61,653 nt of DNA from Gnetum montanum. Lineage: Eukaryota > Streptophyta > Gnetopsida > Gnetales > Gnetaceae. The translations under genes and the position numbers were made by a program. The stretch is from assembly GCA_015680685.1 (NCBI GenBank), contig MNCI01005191.1, forward strand, positions 48,357 through 110,009, given 5' to 3'. The notes below the pieces were generated by a model, which was not told the origin of the DNA, ran no database searches, and saw only the letters and a list, made by a program, of their open reading frames with translations. This document shows positions 1 to 10,950 of this stretch, one piece after another; position 1 is the first letter of the stretch; each line of letters begins with the position of its first letter.

Positions 1-967
1 TTGCATGAGCCGTGATATCACATACGCAATATCGTGGCCACCGCGATATTGTGTACGTGATATCGCATCGTCCCCTAGGATATCGCGTATGCGATATCGC
101 GGTCTGTCGCCAAATCTGTATATAAGAGGTGGCACTCCCCTTATTTTCCATCCTAGGCTTAAAGTAGGGAAACTCTGGTAGTTTGATCACTCTAGAGATA
201 GAATATTTTCCATGTGCCCACAGTAGGAGTCCCCAAGTGAACGGATCTTTATTCGAACAGCTTTGTACTTGAACGCAAGTTGTGTACGAAAATAAAGATG
301 ATCTTTGTGGATAAACCTTGTAGTGCATGGAATAGGTTTTATTACATGTTATTTATTACCTGCATTAGCGCGGCATGAGTACAACTTGATTATGAGCATT
401 GACGAATGTGTATGGCTAATCAAGGAATCGGCTGCTCATCGCGATTAGTCTCTCTCACCCTTATCTCTTAGAATGCGGGATGAGTACGACTTGATTACGA
501 GCATCTACGGATGTGTACGACTAGTCAAGGAATCAGCTGCTCATCACATTTAGGCTAGTTAAGTGCCTCAGTACGACCACTTCAAGCACATGTGTTACGT
601 GTGGTGATCCCAGTAACGATTAATGTTTGGTAGCCACAGTTGCATAGTTCAGGGTATGTACGGTAAGTGGGAACGGATGCTGATGCTAGTTAACTTAGAA
701 TTAGGTCCTTAGTTAGAGTTAGTTAGTCTCTCAACCCTTCACCTTGATAGCATAGGAGAAAAACCATAAAAGACCATAAAAATCATATACCTCGGACTTA
801 CTTAACCATACACCATGACAACTACAAGTAAGTTTGGGAAGACAACGAATGATTAACCCCAAGTGTTGCATGGGGCGTATAGGCATTTAGTCTGCGGAGT
901 TCGATCGGATCACGCGTGCTATGCTCGTTTCGTATGGTTGAGTGTAGGGGTACCTCGCCACTCATCA
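1..967 (+). mobile_element. LTR, family A, probably solo, left edge at window start
   Basis: This is a long terminal repeat ending in the family terminus CTCATCA at 961-967. It has a TATA-like 'tatataagagg' near 119 and a CpG-rich U3 with alternating GATATCGC units. No primer site follows; instead the sequence passes directly into the zinc-finger region of an Athila-like gag, so it appears to be a solo LTR inserted in that gag. The five bases after it (acagt) are the expected target duplication, but the partner copy lies outside the window. It is very like the LTR fragment at 61415-61653 on the other strand. The exact left end cannot be fixed. Confidence 0.8.
79..98. repeat. inverted repeat in U3 of family A LTR
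   Basis: GATATCGC arms of 8 bases flank the 4-base spacer GTAT. Related units occur at 10-60 and again in the family A LTR at 47171-47224. The repeat sits just upstream of the TATA-like box, so it may be a regulatory site. The role is inference. Confidence 0.6.
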
Positions 968-968
968 A

Positions 969-1660
969 CAGTGGATGTGAGATATGCTAATACGACCATC
1001 CTAAGGGATGTTGCCCTGTGATCTAACATCTACAAGAGTCTCGGGTGTATGCACTCAACCCACAACTTAACAAACTGCAAGCACCCTGACGATTACCTTA
1101 TCCCCAAGGTAACCCAAGGCAGTTCCACCAACCTTCAATGTATTATCTAAGTGGAACTCCACCACAACCTGTTGAGCAACACCAACAATGGCAATACCCA
1201 CATTCATGGGGGATGCCACCACTAAGGCAACAATATCCCTACCGGCAACCGGATCCATATGGCTACTACGTGCAGCAACTAATCTCTCCATGTGACTCTA
1301 TTGGTCAAGTGACACCACAACATCACTACCAAGCTCGAGAGTATTACAGAACTCCTTCTCCTAGGGGAGATAACCCATAGACATACCATCCTCCAAACCC
1401 ATCCGCAACTCTCACACTGATAGCTCCATTACCACCCGCTCCAGCAATGCAAGGGGAACTCCCCACTCAACCACAGCAATGCAATGCTACGAGAGCTGTG
1501 AATCTTCAACCCATTGCTGGTTCTAACAACTATATGAAAAGAAGACCTTTCTTCAAAACCAACAGTCCAACCAAGCTCTCACAACCACAAGCGGTTAAGC
1601 CTCTGAATGCCTCTCCATCAAATAAGGCTTCAGAGCTCCCTTCAAACGAAAAATCGAGCT
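969..1660 (+). pseudogene. gag: gag C-terminal part, zinc finger and Pro/Gln/Tyr-rich tail
   Basis: The reading begins inside a CX2CX3HX4C finger (C-E-I-C ... H-P-K-G-C-C, about 974-1012) and runs through a Gln-, Pro- and Tyr-rich tail with MYYLSGTPPQP and YPYRQPDPYGYY. One stop occurs in the finger, where the E1 copy has Gln, another at 1378. The N-terminal capsid part is outside the window, beyond the LTR at 1-967. The finger spacing is that of Athila-type Gag. The tail has the same order of motifs as the E1 copy at 12770-13134 and 36659-36850. Confidence 0.8.
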
Positions 1661-3030
1661 CAACCCACAAAGTTATGTTAACACATGCTGTTACTGACTG
1701 GATTAAGGAGGGCCACCTTCCCGGGAAATTCTCTGACCCCGAAAGCCCTCTAATCCATCTCCAAGTTGCTAGGAATGAACCATGTAAAGCTCTTCTAGAC
1801 TTAGGTTTCGGAGTCAACTTAATATCACAAGAGATGTATAAAGCCTGGAACCTACCTCCATTAAGAAGAGCAATATTCACCTAGAGTTGGCCGACCAGTC
1901 CATCACTGTTCCCTTGGGACTAGTGGAGGAAAGCATTACCACTGTGTGTGGGTGGTCATAGCTAGCTGATTTCCTAGTGATACAAGTAAACAATGATAAG
2001 GGGAACTTCCCAATAATCATGGTGATGAGTCGCCATTTAGTTAACCACGATATCATGGCTTGCCTCAATTTCTATAAATCAGAGGCAACTTTCCTTGTTC
2101 TAGGAGTTAGTTTTTAGTTCTAAGTTTAAATGTTTAGTTTTTAGTTCTTTCTCTCAACCCTTTTCCTCCTAGTGTGTGCCCGCAGTGTGGTGATTGTAAT
2201 TGTATGACATCCTTTATTCGAGTGTGATGTACTTGGACATGCACATGACCAGCAATAAAGATTGAGATTACTTCATCATTGCAGCATTCACTTAGTTTAA
2301 TTAATTATTGATTTAATTATTATTTACTGCTTTCCTAGTTAATCTCTCTCACCCTTAAACTCCTATTAAACGCGGAATGAGTACAACTTGATTACGAGCA
2401 TTTAAGTGTGACTACTTGGTAACCCAGTAGTGTACCTAGGATTTGCACTTGGTAATCCCAGTGGTAGTCATGCACAAAGTCCAAGATGTGTACGGATAAT
2501 CGAGGAACGGATGCTCATTACACTTAGGCTAGCTTAGATTCTCTCTCACCCTTTCTCTCTTAGCTTAGTTAATATTATCTTCCATCATCTTCAGGAGTAG
2601 CATTAGCCTAGGACCACATCACACACCTCACTCTAGACTAAACCATACATGACAAAGCCAATACTAGTCCAGGTGGGAAGACAACGAACTACGACCTAAT
2701 GCTAATTGTCTAGATTGCACAACTAGTCCATTTGCGGAGTTCGACCGGATCGCACGTGTAATGCTCGTATTTGTATAGTTGAGTGTAGGGGTACCTCGCC
2801 ACTCATCACATGGGAAGGACATGGCTAAGTACCATAAATGCATGCATAGGAATCCATGATATTTCCTTGGAAATATCTAAGAAAAACACTTTTGGGAAGA
2901 TCGAGAAGAAGAAGGTTCCATACATCACATACAATGATACAAGGTGTGATGGCATACAGGAATGTTCAACATTGCCTGCATGCAATAGGTGTGCACCAGA
3001 AATTAACATCAAAAGTGCCTGTATGTAGTA
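1661..3030 (+). pseudogene. pro: retropepsin-type protease, split by a solo LTR
   Basis: The N-terminal part reads ALLDLGFGVNLIS around 1790-1830, the aspartic-protease active-site box with DLG in place of DSG or DTG, followed by the flap-side sequence ending near 2017. The GRxWLSTI box that ends the protease fold is cut in two: FPIIM is left of the solo LTR at 2023-2808 and GRTWLSTI continues at 2812. A frameshift near 1880 also breaks it. Downstream comes a Lys-rich segment and linker. The enzyme would have cleaved the Gag-Pol polyprotein; this copy cannot. Confidence 0.85.
2023..2808 (+). mobile_element. solo LTR, family B, with 5-bp target duplication
   Basis: The element runs from TGATGAG to CTCATCA and is flanked by CATGG at 2018-2022 and 2809-2813. 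Removing it with one copy of CATGG restores a continuous protease reading frame across the GRxWLSTI box. It has a TATA-like 'tctataaatcagagg' near 2070, and a TTTATTCGAGTGTGA segment shared with the E2 LTRs. No internal sequence is left, which indicates LTR-LTR recombination after insertion. Confidence 0.95.
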
Positions 3031-3179
3031 ACCACACAACAAGAAGACACCCAGTGGTTGATAGCTAATTAAGAGAGCAACTCACCAATGTCCATGGAAC
3101 TAACTGAGGGAATAACTTACACTCGCGTTGAGAGCATAGATGCACTAGAGCAAGAGTGTTGCCAACTTCCAAACCTTAA

Positions 3180-3535
3180 CCTAGGAAATATCAATTGGGG
3201 GAAGTTGGAAACTCCTAAAAAGTTAGATAGAAATCTTAATAAGAGATTACTAGTCAATGTGCAATGAGCCAAACCCTTTCATGAACTTGGAACGGCCTAT
3301 GCACATAATACCTCTGAGAAGGGATGACCTTGCTCATTATTTTGGATCTCCCTCTATTAATTTAGTCATGGGGGAGATGGCCACCTCTGCTAATCAATTA
3401 AGGCCCTTATTTCCTTTTCAAGTTTTTGTTTTACAAATTTCTTTAACTTTTTTTTTGTTTTTATTTTGCAATATTGTTTATACTCTTTTCTTTCTTTGTG
3501 TGGTTTTTTATTTTGTTAGGTTTGTCACCTAATAA
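3180..3535 (+). pseudogene. in-frame fusion of protease-RT linker to integrase tail
   Basis: The linker sequence (WGKLETPKKLD, about 3198-3230) passes directly into LLVNVQ and KPFHEL (about 3248-3285), which in the E1 copy are the linker at 37741 and the integrase C-terminus at 40555-40600. So about 2.8 kb covering RT, RNase H and the integrase core is absent. The reading frame is kept across the join, apart from one TGA at 3265. The tail ends with the GEMAT segment near 3370-3385 and a hydrophobic run that is probably not coding. Junction position is approximate (about 3225). Confidence 0.7.
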
Positions 3536-5244
3536 GTGCTCCTGATGATGGTATGAATTGTATTATATTAATTGCTAATGTTTGGTTTTTACCTTTAAGC
3601 TATGATGTTGATACTAAGGTATGGTTCTTTTGATATAAGCAATGAGTCCACGTCATCCATGCATCCATGAATTTCTATGGTGTCTCTGGGCTTGGAACTG
3701 CACAGTCCATTTCTTTAAATAATAGAACTATCAACGAATTGGTGACTGGGCATTTCTCAAACTAAGGAAGGACTCAAGGATTGAAAAGGGTGTGACTTCA
3801 AGGGGATTTGATGCATTTGTGCTGGCCATTCTCTTGGGTGCTTGGATGTTTTCTTCTTGAGTTTTCCTTACCATTCCGACGTTGCTCCATTATCAAGAAG
3901 GTGAGCTAATAAAAATAATAAGTCTTTGCATGGTGTGGTTCTTACGCAAAAAAAAAAAAAAAATAAGGGTGAGACTTTAAAGCACATCCCCTTAGAAGAA
4001 ATAATCATTTGGGCTACAAGCATTGGTTATGGAACTAAACAAACATGTTCCCTCTAACTAAGGCCCTTTCTCGCTTCCTACTTTTTCCTTCTCATTTCCT
4101 CGGAATGGTGGTGACTTTTTGGCGGAAGCATTCTTGTTACTTCGGGTGGATGGATTGGCCAAGTGTATTAATGCGAAGTCACTAGATGTGGATTGTTTGA
4201 GGTTGGATTTGGAATGAGATTTACTAAGTCACATTAACCATTAATACATAAGGGGCTGTACACCACCTTGTTCTTGAGACTCCATTCCATTCTCTTCTTT
4301 CCATCATTCTTTCTCCATTTTTCACCTCGTTGCTAGTTGTATCAATAGTCTATTATTTGGTTGATGCATTGTTTTCTTTTTGTCTAAATTCTTGTGGTTA
4401 AGACTTTAACTCTTGCTTCCAAATGGCATTTCTAGAGCCCACAAACTCTTTGAATATGGGATTATCAAGGCATTAGGGGCATCAGTCTGCTTTGGAGAGG
4501 ACCCACTGGCATTCCTATTTGGTGCATCAGTTAATTTCTTTCCCTTAAAAACTTTCACAATCAACATTTATTTTGTTCATTTCCATCCTTGACATCCATT
4601 TTATCGGTGTTTCCATTGTTTCTTTTTCTCCATCTTTCTTATTCCTTATCTTTTTCCATTCTATCGCTACTGGAGGATTGCTCTTAGTCATGGGGGTCTT
4701 GGTCCAATTTTTTCGATTTTCTCTTAACCCCTACACCTTGGGTAGTCACTAGTGTTATATCTCCAAAATCCACATTAGCCATATCAGAACTCAGCCAATG
4801 GACCTTACATCGAGGCAAGGTATCAACTGCATTGTGATTCATTTATCCTTGCTAATATAAGACTGTGTTGTGTGTGCATATGGCAATCATACAATAATGG
4901 ATTGGATCTAGAGGGAACACTAAGAATGGACTAGTGCTGGAGCAGTTATGCAAGGAATAGGATTGATGGTGCGCTTATGGATGACCAATGGAAAGCGCAA
5001 TCTTGGCGTCAGTAGCAACAGACTTCTTTTCTCTCTCTCTCTTCTCTCTTCTCCCTCAGCTACCAAATAAGGCTGGATGTCAAATGTGTATAGTGTTCAC
5101 TCTTGTGGTCATGAACACTAATATTTCCATGTATTGTAATGATGATCCATTCGCGTGTCACCCCATTCACCATTAGTGTCATTCAAGTCAATAATTCCAT
5201 ACCTTCCTAATATTTTGTAAGGAACTCGAGTACAAGTTTTCATT
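3536..5244 (+). other. 3' untranslated region of the Athila-like element
   Basis: No sense coding is seen. It matches the 3' region of E1 (40700-42562) in order: a block with CTTCAAGGGGATT (3798), GTCTTTGCATGGTGTGGTT before an A-run of about 15 (3922-3962), an antisense coding-like segment (about 4260-4600, minus strand), a CT-rich stretch (5027-5058) and the polypurine tract. Confidence 0.7.
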
Positions 5245-5258
5245 CAGTCATGGGGGTA
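5245..5258 (+). promoter_or_regulatory. polypurine tract
   Basis: CAGTCATGGGGGTA directly precedes the 3' LTR. It is the plus-strand primer site of the element, and the same 14 bases precede the E1 3' LTR (42563-42576), with one change before the E2 3' LTR (35919-35932). Confidence 0.85.
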
Positions 5259-6024
5259 TGATGAGCTGCAATATTGCGGCCTGCCGCAATTTCTATAAAT
5301 AAGAGGTGGCTTTGCCTGTTCTAGACACTTAGACTTAGACCCTTAGGTAAACTCTTACAATTTTACCATTCCAAAGTTAGAATAATTTCCATGTGCCCAT
5401 AGTAGGAGTCTTAAAGTGAACGGATCTTTATTCAAAAAAATTGTACCTGAGCACACATTTTTGTACGGCAATAAAGATGAACTTTATGATAAACCTTGCA
5501 ACATGTGGACTAAGCTAAATAGTAATTAATTATTGTTGAATGTTTAAATGCTTTCCTAGTTAATTAATCTCTCTCTCAACCCTTGACTCTCCTAGTTAAG
5601 TACACTTAGTATGACCGCTTCAAGCATGTGTGTAGCACTTGGTAACCTAGTAATGAGTAGCGTTTGGTAATCCCAGCAGCGTTGCACTGGTTCAGGATGT
5701 GTGCAGCAAGTGGGAACGGATACTGGTGTTAGGACAATTAGAACTTAGTTAGTGAATAGTTAATGAAAGTTAGTCAGTTAGTTCTCCTTACCTTTCCCTA
5801 TTAGCATAAGACATTAAAAAGATAAAAGTTATAAAAATCATGTACCTCAAGCTTACTTAACCATACATCCATAACAATATAAGTAAGTTTGAAAAGACAA
5901 TGATTGATTAACCCTGAGTGTTCCATTATGGTGTGTAAGCACTTAGTCCTTGGAGTTCGACCAGATCACACGTGAAATGCTCATATTCGTATGGTTGAGT
6001 GTAGGGGTACCTCGCCACTCATCA
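5259..6024 (+). mobile_element. 3' LTR of the Athila-like element (family A)
   Basis: It starts TGATGAG after the polypurine tract and ends CTCATCA. TATA-like 'ctataaataagagg' lies at about 5293. U3 is short, with CAATATTGCGGCCTGCCGCAA, a CpG palindrome-like unit. The matching 5' LTR lies left of the window. After it, unrelated AT-rich DNA begins with gatac. Confidence 0.9.
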
Positions 6025-7699
6025 GATACCAATCCTCATATCAAGGATTCTTGGTCCCTTTTGGTAATCTTTTGCCAAAAATGCCCCAAATCGTTATGGG
6101 TGTTTCTAAATTGTTATAGAAATAATTCTCATCCAACTCATTTAGGTGTGAGAGTGTAAAGGATGGCTAGAGAGATCTAGAAAAAAAGTAATAAAGGTTT
6201 CAACAAACTAAGCTTACAACAACAATCTTGATAATTTTGTACAAGCATTGTGAAGGTGGTTAGGCAAGCAAGAAGAGAGAAATTTGAGAAAATTAGCCCT
6301 TGCTGGCCATTATCAAACATAACAGATATGGATCATTTTACCTCCATGCTTCGATATCTTGCTTACTAGGAGGAATTATCAGAATATTTGATTACTATGT
6401 AGCACTTTCTCCTTGCTATCTTCTATAGTAGCCACAATCTTCTCTCCCTTCCCAACCACACTTCCTATTGCTATATCTATTTTTTTTATTCTACTTAGCT
6501 ACCTTTGCCTTGTGTTTTTTTTTCATCTCCTCCTCTCCCTATTTGTAGGTGGAATAAGGGATAATGGATGGTTTCTTGTAACTGACTTCTTGGGAATTGT
6601 TTGTATTCTTTTCTTCTTTTTAAATTTCTCTATCCTTTTTTTCAGCAATGAGTCATGAGTTCAATTCTCTTCATGATTAATATAAAAAAAATCAATAAAA
6701 TATGTATATTCATAACTTGTAGGTTCAATTCCTAAATCAACAATTTTTGATATTTCAGAATTCAAATTTTGCTAGATCTTAGGTTCAATTCCTCTTAATA
6801 ATTACAATACATTCTAGCATAATATCTATCTCTTTATCATTCAAAATTGTCATAATATGCAAGTATTTTTTTAAAAAAAATAGATTCATGATTAGGGCAA
6901 TTCAAAATATATAATCAAATAAGGCACCTTTTTTTTTCAGGTCATCAGCGATGTGAATTTTCCCATTGTTTTACAAGCCTTAAAAAGGTTATCACATGAC
7001 CTTTCTACAACCATGGAGAGGGTACTTATACTCTACTATTGTATACTAAAAAGAGCAATGCATCACATTTAGATAAAATAAAATAAAAATAAAATAAAAG
7101 CTACAGTATTTGCACACAATATCCTTGATTCATGGGTCAGGTTCCTCCAACTTGATTCATAGGTCAAGTTCCTCAATATGAGCATTCTTTTGCATCTCAA
7201 CATACCTGTTTTAGCTCTTGAGGCATACTTTATAGTATTTTCCTCTATTTTTTCTTTCTTTCTCACCATCTTTGTTAAAATAGAATGGAAAATATTTTGT
7301 TTTCCCATATATTATTTATTATTATTATTTTAAAACATTCCCAACATGTATTTTAAACCATATTTTTATGCATAAAGTATTTAAACATTTAATAATAATA
7401 CATATAAAAATTTGTTCAACAAATTTATTACTATTTCAATTAGCCATTTTTACCATAGTCCCAACCAAGCACACACACAACTTGTCAACAAAACTTGCAC
7501 ACAAACACACAAAAAGATTATTACAATCGTTAACACAAAAACTCAAGGAGAAGTGGTTCGTTATAGAGATCTTTAATATCTTGGTAATTTGAGGCCTATA
7601 AGTATTATTAATAACATTTGTAAAAATTTTTAAAAATACATGGCTTGCTAAATTCAAAATATTATAGAAGATTATAACCTTCTATAAATCTTGAGATGT
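6025..7699. other. AT-rich DNA without recognised genes
   Basis: No convincing coding frame, LTR terminus or RNA gene is visible. Short open frames here are poor in codon structure and Phe/Leu-rich because the DNA is T-rich. It may hold further decayed repeats. It is the flank of the element ending at 6024. Confidence 0.4.
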
Positions 7700-8855
7700 G
7701 TGTATGTTTCAATTATTTTAGGTTCCAACACCCCTAGAATATTATAGAAGGTATCATCAAACCTAAGTAGATAGGTTTTATTAAAGGTAGCCATAACTTA
7801 AATAATGTTATTGCAACTTATGAGGGAATGCAATGGGTTTCTAATACTAACCAAGACATTGCTTTTATTAAACTAGATTATGTTAAAGCTTATGACAAGA
7901 TTGAATATAATTGCATTATTGCTTATCTCTGTAAATTGCAATTTGGTGATTAACAATTCTCTACAACATACCAATACTTTATTAGCCATAGTAGAGGAAT
8001 ATTGCATGTTATGTAGCCATCATATCAATTGTCAAAAATTTATTATTTATTGTAATGACAATATTGATAAGTGGGTTCCTCTCAAGTATGGGAAAATCTT
8101 AAAACAAATATACATTCTATTTTCAAAATTTTAAAAATCACTTTTTCTTTTAAGCCTAATCTAAATATTTTGTAGAATCATGTGGTTGATACACTTAAAA
8201 AGAAACTTGATAAGGGAAAAGAGAAAAAGCTCACCCTCACTAACAAATTTTTAGTTATTACATAGATGCTTTAGTCTACTCATATTTATTACTCCAATTG
8301 TTGGACTCCTGCAAAAACTTGTATCATAGGATTAATTGTATTATTCATAGGTTTCTTGGTTTGGTAAGCTATATACAAAAGGCTTTTCTAGATTTGCTTG
8401 CGATATTTACACTAGTAGCAAGAATGATTAAGGACTTAGCCTTATTAATTATTATAACTAGGGTATTTTTCTCTCAGTAGAATAGATTGTAAATTACATT
8501 GATGAAGATGATTTTTGGATGCTCCTTTTGAGGAATAAACTTATGAAAAGAAAACCTAAATATGACACTAGTTGGTCTTCTAATATTTTTTTTCATTATT
8601 TTCATTTTCCTCAAGTCATATCTATTCCTAGTTATTTGGTTTTTTAAAAAAATTGGAAGACATGGTATAAGCTTAGTAAGTATTGAAATTACAAACATAT
8701 TACAACTTTAGAAAAATATGCTTGAGAAAATTAGCCCATGGTAAATTCATTTTAATAAAGGATCTTGGACTATAAATTCATCTACATTATGTACAGTTTC
8801 TTCTCTTCATATGGATAATAGATGGATTACTTGGAAAGAGGCTTCTAGCCTATAT
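7700..8855 (+). pseudogene. LINE (non-LTR) reverse transcriptase fragment
   Basis: The translation, over several frames, contains GFIKGSHNLNNVIATYEGMQW, then FIKLDYVKAYDKIEY (about 7863-7908), which are RT blocks of plant L1-type LINEs (the family form is FxKLDFEKAYDxxxW). Further on, CWTPAKT and the hydrophobic segment near 8300-8400 match the usual region after the RT domain. The FADD catalytic box is not visible, so an internal piece is lost, and stops and frameshifts are frequent. The fragment ends exactly where an LTR begins at 8856. A zinc-knuckle-like C-terminal LINE piece occurs at 54480-54960. Confidence 0.7.
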
Positions 8856-9707
8856 TGATGAGCAGTGGAGCATCCAACACTCAACCATACAAGTCACAAG
8901 TGTTCATGCGTGACTTGATCATAATCCATGGATGGACAATGTTAATATGCTAGTAATTGAGTTAAGCTCATTATCGCTATGTTCCCACTTCAAGCTACTA
9001 AAGTCTAAGTGTATGGTTTAGCTTGTAGTGAGGCGTATGTTAAATGATATTATAGGAGTAGTTATGCTCCTAAATGTAGACATAGTGAAAGTAGAGTTCA
9101 ATGCTAATTCTAACTAATAACGGAAACATAAATCTATTCTAGCCTATAGTGATGAGTATATGTTCCTAATTCAGCATACACGCCTTGGGCTCATGTAAGC
9201 ATTACTGGGTTGCCAAGTGATTTCACTACTAAGTGAATCAAGTGAAACCACTACTAGGACTGCCAAATGATTACACTTAAGCACTCGAAATTATTCATAC
9301 TCATTCCGCTCTAATAACATGCAAGTAAGAATAAAGTGCTTGAAAAGTAAAGTATTAGGTTAGTAAAATAGTAAACTAAGGAAAGTTGCAACGATGGAAA
9401 ATAGTCTCAATCTTTATTATCGTCACAACTTGTGCCCAAGTACAACTTACTCAAACAAAAACACCATTCAACTATGACACATCACATTGTGGACATTCAC
9501 TCCCCTATTCCTAAGGACAAAAAAAAATTGCAAGAGTTTTGCTAAGTACTAAATAAAAGGTTATTGGATCGTGTGTCCAAGTGTCATATTTATAGGGATG
9601 CACATATCCCAAGACATTGTATCAACAATGATGTAGCATGAGAAGCAACATCATGTTAATGACATTATTGCTATGATGTTGCAATATAACAAAATTTGGA
9701 TTTATCA
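8856..9707 (-). mobile_element. LTR, minus strand, 3' end of an Athila-like element
   Basis: On the minus strand it begins TGATAAA after a polypurine tract and ends CTCATCA at 8856. It is of the family B type by its R-U5 segment. The left flank is LINE sequence. The polypurine tract next to it makes it a 3' LTR. Its 5' partner is not certain: the minus-strand LTR at 49538-50396 belongs to another subfamily and the five flanking bases (tatat against gaaga) do not agree. Confidence 0.8.
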
Positions 9708-9913
9708 TACCCCCACGATTGACTGGAAACTAGTCCTTGAGTTAAAACAAAATGAGGATGGAATCCATTATAGAATTGGAAGGTAGATTCAACTATACAT
9801 GCCTAACAGACTATTTACATGACTCTGTATGACAAAAATAAAAAATAAAAAATTGAAGGAGCTTGATGTAGTTTATGTGCCTAATGGTGGTAGCTCTTTT
9901 ATTGGTTGCTTTC
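9708..9913 (-). other. polypurine tract and 3' tail of the minus-strand element
   Basis: The reverse complement of 9708-9721 is CAATCGTGGGGGTA, the same tract type as in the other copies. The tail continues to 9913, where E1 is inserted, and it resumes at 43474. Confidence 0.7.
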
Positions 9914-9953
9914 TGATGAGAGCGGTTACTCTAGCGAGTTATTCTAATTATTA

Positions 9954-10078
9954 GAGTGGAAATTTCTCTAAAATTAAGGTGGTAGTTTCTCTAAAATTAG
10001 AGTGGTAGTTTCTCTAAAATTAGGATGGCAATTTCTCTAAAATTAGAGTGGTAGTTTTTCTAATTATTAGAGTAGTTG
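9954..10078 (+). repeat. tandem repeat of about 23 bp in E1 U3
   Basis: Units of the form TCTCTAAAATTAGAGTGGTA recur about five times, the last ones altered (TTTTTCTAATTATTAGAGT). The 3' LTR at 42600-42695 carries fewer units, so copy number changed after insertion or by unequal exchange. Confidence 0.75.
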
Positions 10079-10088
10079 CTCCCAAGCC

Positions 10089-10096
10089 TATAAATA
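10089..10096 (+). promoter_or_regulatory. TATA box of E1 5' LTR
   Basis: TATAAATA follows AAGCC; the same context occurs in the 3' LTR at 42706-42713. It would position transcription of the element some 25-35 bases downstream. Confidence 0.7.
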
Positions 10097-10815
10097 TAGT
10101 GCCTAGGTGCACAATTTGGAGAGGAAGTCTTGGAAGGAAGTCTTTCAAGGGAAGCCTTTTAGGAGTCAAGTTAGAGTATTTCCAAGTGCCTGTAGCAGGA
10201 GGTCTAAGTGTGGATGGATCTTTATTTGAGCATTGTGTATCTGAGCACACCTTGTGTACGGTAGTAAAGACGAGCTCTTGGATTCATCCTTGCAACACTT
10301 GAGATTTGTTTTCTTACTCATTTCCTTTATTTTATTTTCTTCTACATTTATTTTATTTTATGCACTTTACATTTCTGTTATTAGCACACATAGTACGATC
10401 ACTTTGAGCATGCATGTAACACTTAGCAATCCAGTAACGATTAGCATTTGGTAATCCCAGTAATGTTGCGCTAGTTCTGGATGTGTACGGAAAGTGAGAA
10501 TGGATACTAGTGTTAAGATTAGTTTAAAGCCTAGTTAATCAGTAGTTAAGTTAAATTAGTCACTTAGTTATCTCTCTCTCTTCTCCCTTATTAGCAGTAG
10601 GACATAAAAACATAAAAGCTATAAAAATCATATGCCTCAAACCTACTTAACCATACAATCGTGACATACAAGTAAGTTTGGGAAGATAACGATCAACCAA
10701 CCTATCCTTGTTCCACAAAGGTGCATAGGCACTTAGTCCTTGGAATTTGACTGGATCATGCATGAAATGCTTGTATTCATATGGTTGAGCATAGGGGTAC
10801 CTTGCTGCTCATCAT

Positions 10816-10833
10816 TGGCGCCGTTGTTGGGGA
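10816..10833 (+). promoter_or_regulatory. primer binding site, tRNA-Asp type
   Basis: TGGCGCCGTTGTTGGGGA begins two bases after the 5' LTR. It differs at two adjacent C-to-T positions from TGGCGCCGTTGCCGGGGA, the complement of the plant tRNA-Asp 3' end used by Athila-type elements. Confidence 0.9.
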
Positions 10834-10950
10834 CTTAGTTGTTTGTCCGCTAACTAGAACATAGGAAATCATTCACATCATTGGAATGAACCCTTAAGGT
10901 TGGTTGAGAAAATAATAAACAAGAATGCATTGCACACTAAATAGATAAGT

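Larger units (their letters stand above)
968..5258 (+). mobile_element. internal region of an Athila-like gag-protease retroelement
   Basis: The order is gag finger and tail (968-1660), protease (1661-3030, interrupted by a solo LTR), a short linker, the C-terminal tail of integrase (about 3225-3410), a long 3' untranslated region, polypurine tract and 3' LTR. RT, RNase H and the integrase core are missing as if cut out in one piece, when compared with the fuller copy at 36659-42576. Its 5' LTR lies outside the window. Lineage assignment (Ty3/gypsy, Athila-like) is from protease and gag similarity to the other copies. Confidence 0.85.
9914..10814 (+). mobile_element. E1 5' LTR
   Basis: TGATGAG...CTCATCA, 901 bp, followed at once by the primer site. 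TATA box TATAAATA is at 10089-10096. U3 holds a short tandem repeat. The 3' LTR begins TGATAAG, with the terminal inverted repeat slightly changed. Confidence 0.95.

Noticed and set aside
1067-1880. Minus-strand open frames over the gag tail and protease
   Set aside because: Shadows of the plus-strand gag-protease reading, which has recognisable motifs.
6413-6658. Small membrane-protein-like frame rich in Phe and Leu
   Set aside because: T-rich DNA gives hydrophobic frames by composition; no initiation context or homolog recognised.
10816-10833. tRNA gene fragment
   Set aside because: Only the 18 bases complementary to a tRNA 3' end, directly after an LTR: a primer binding site.
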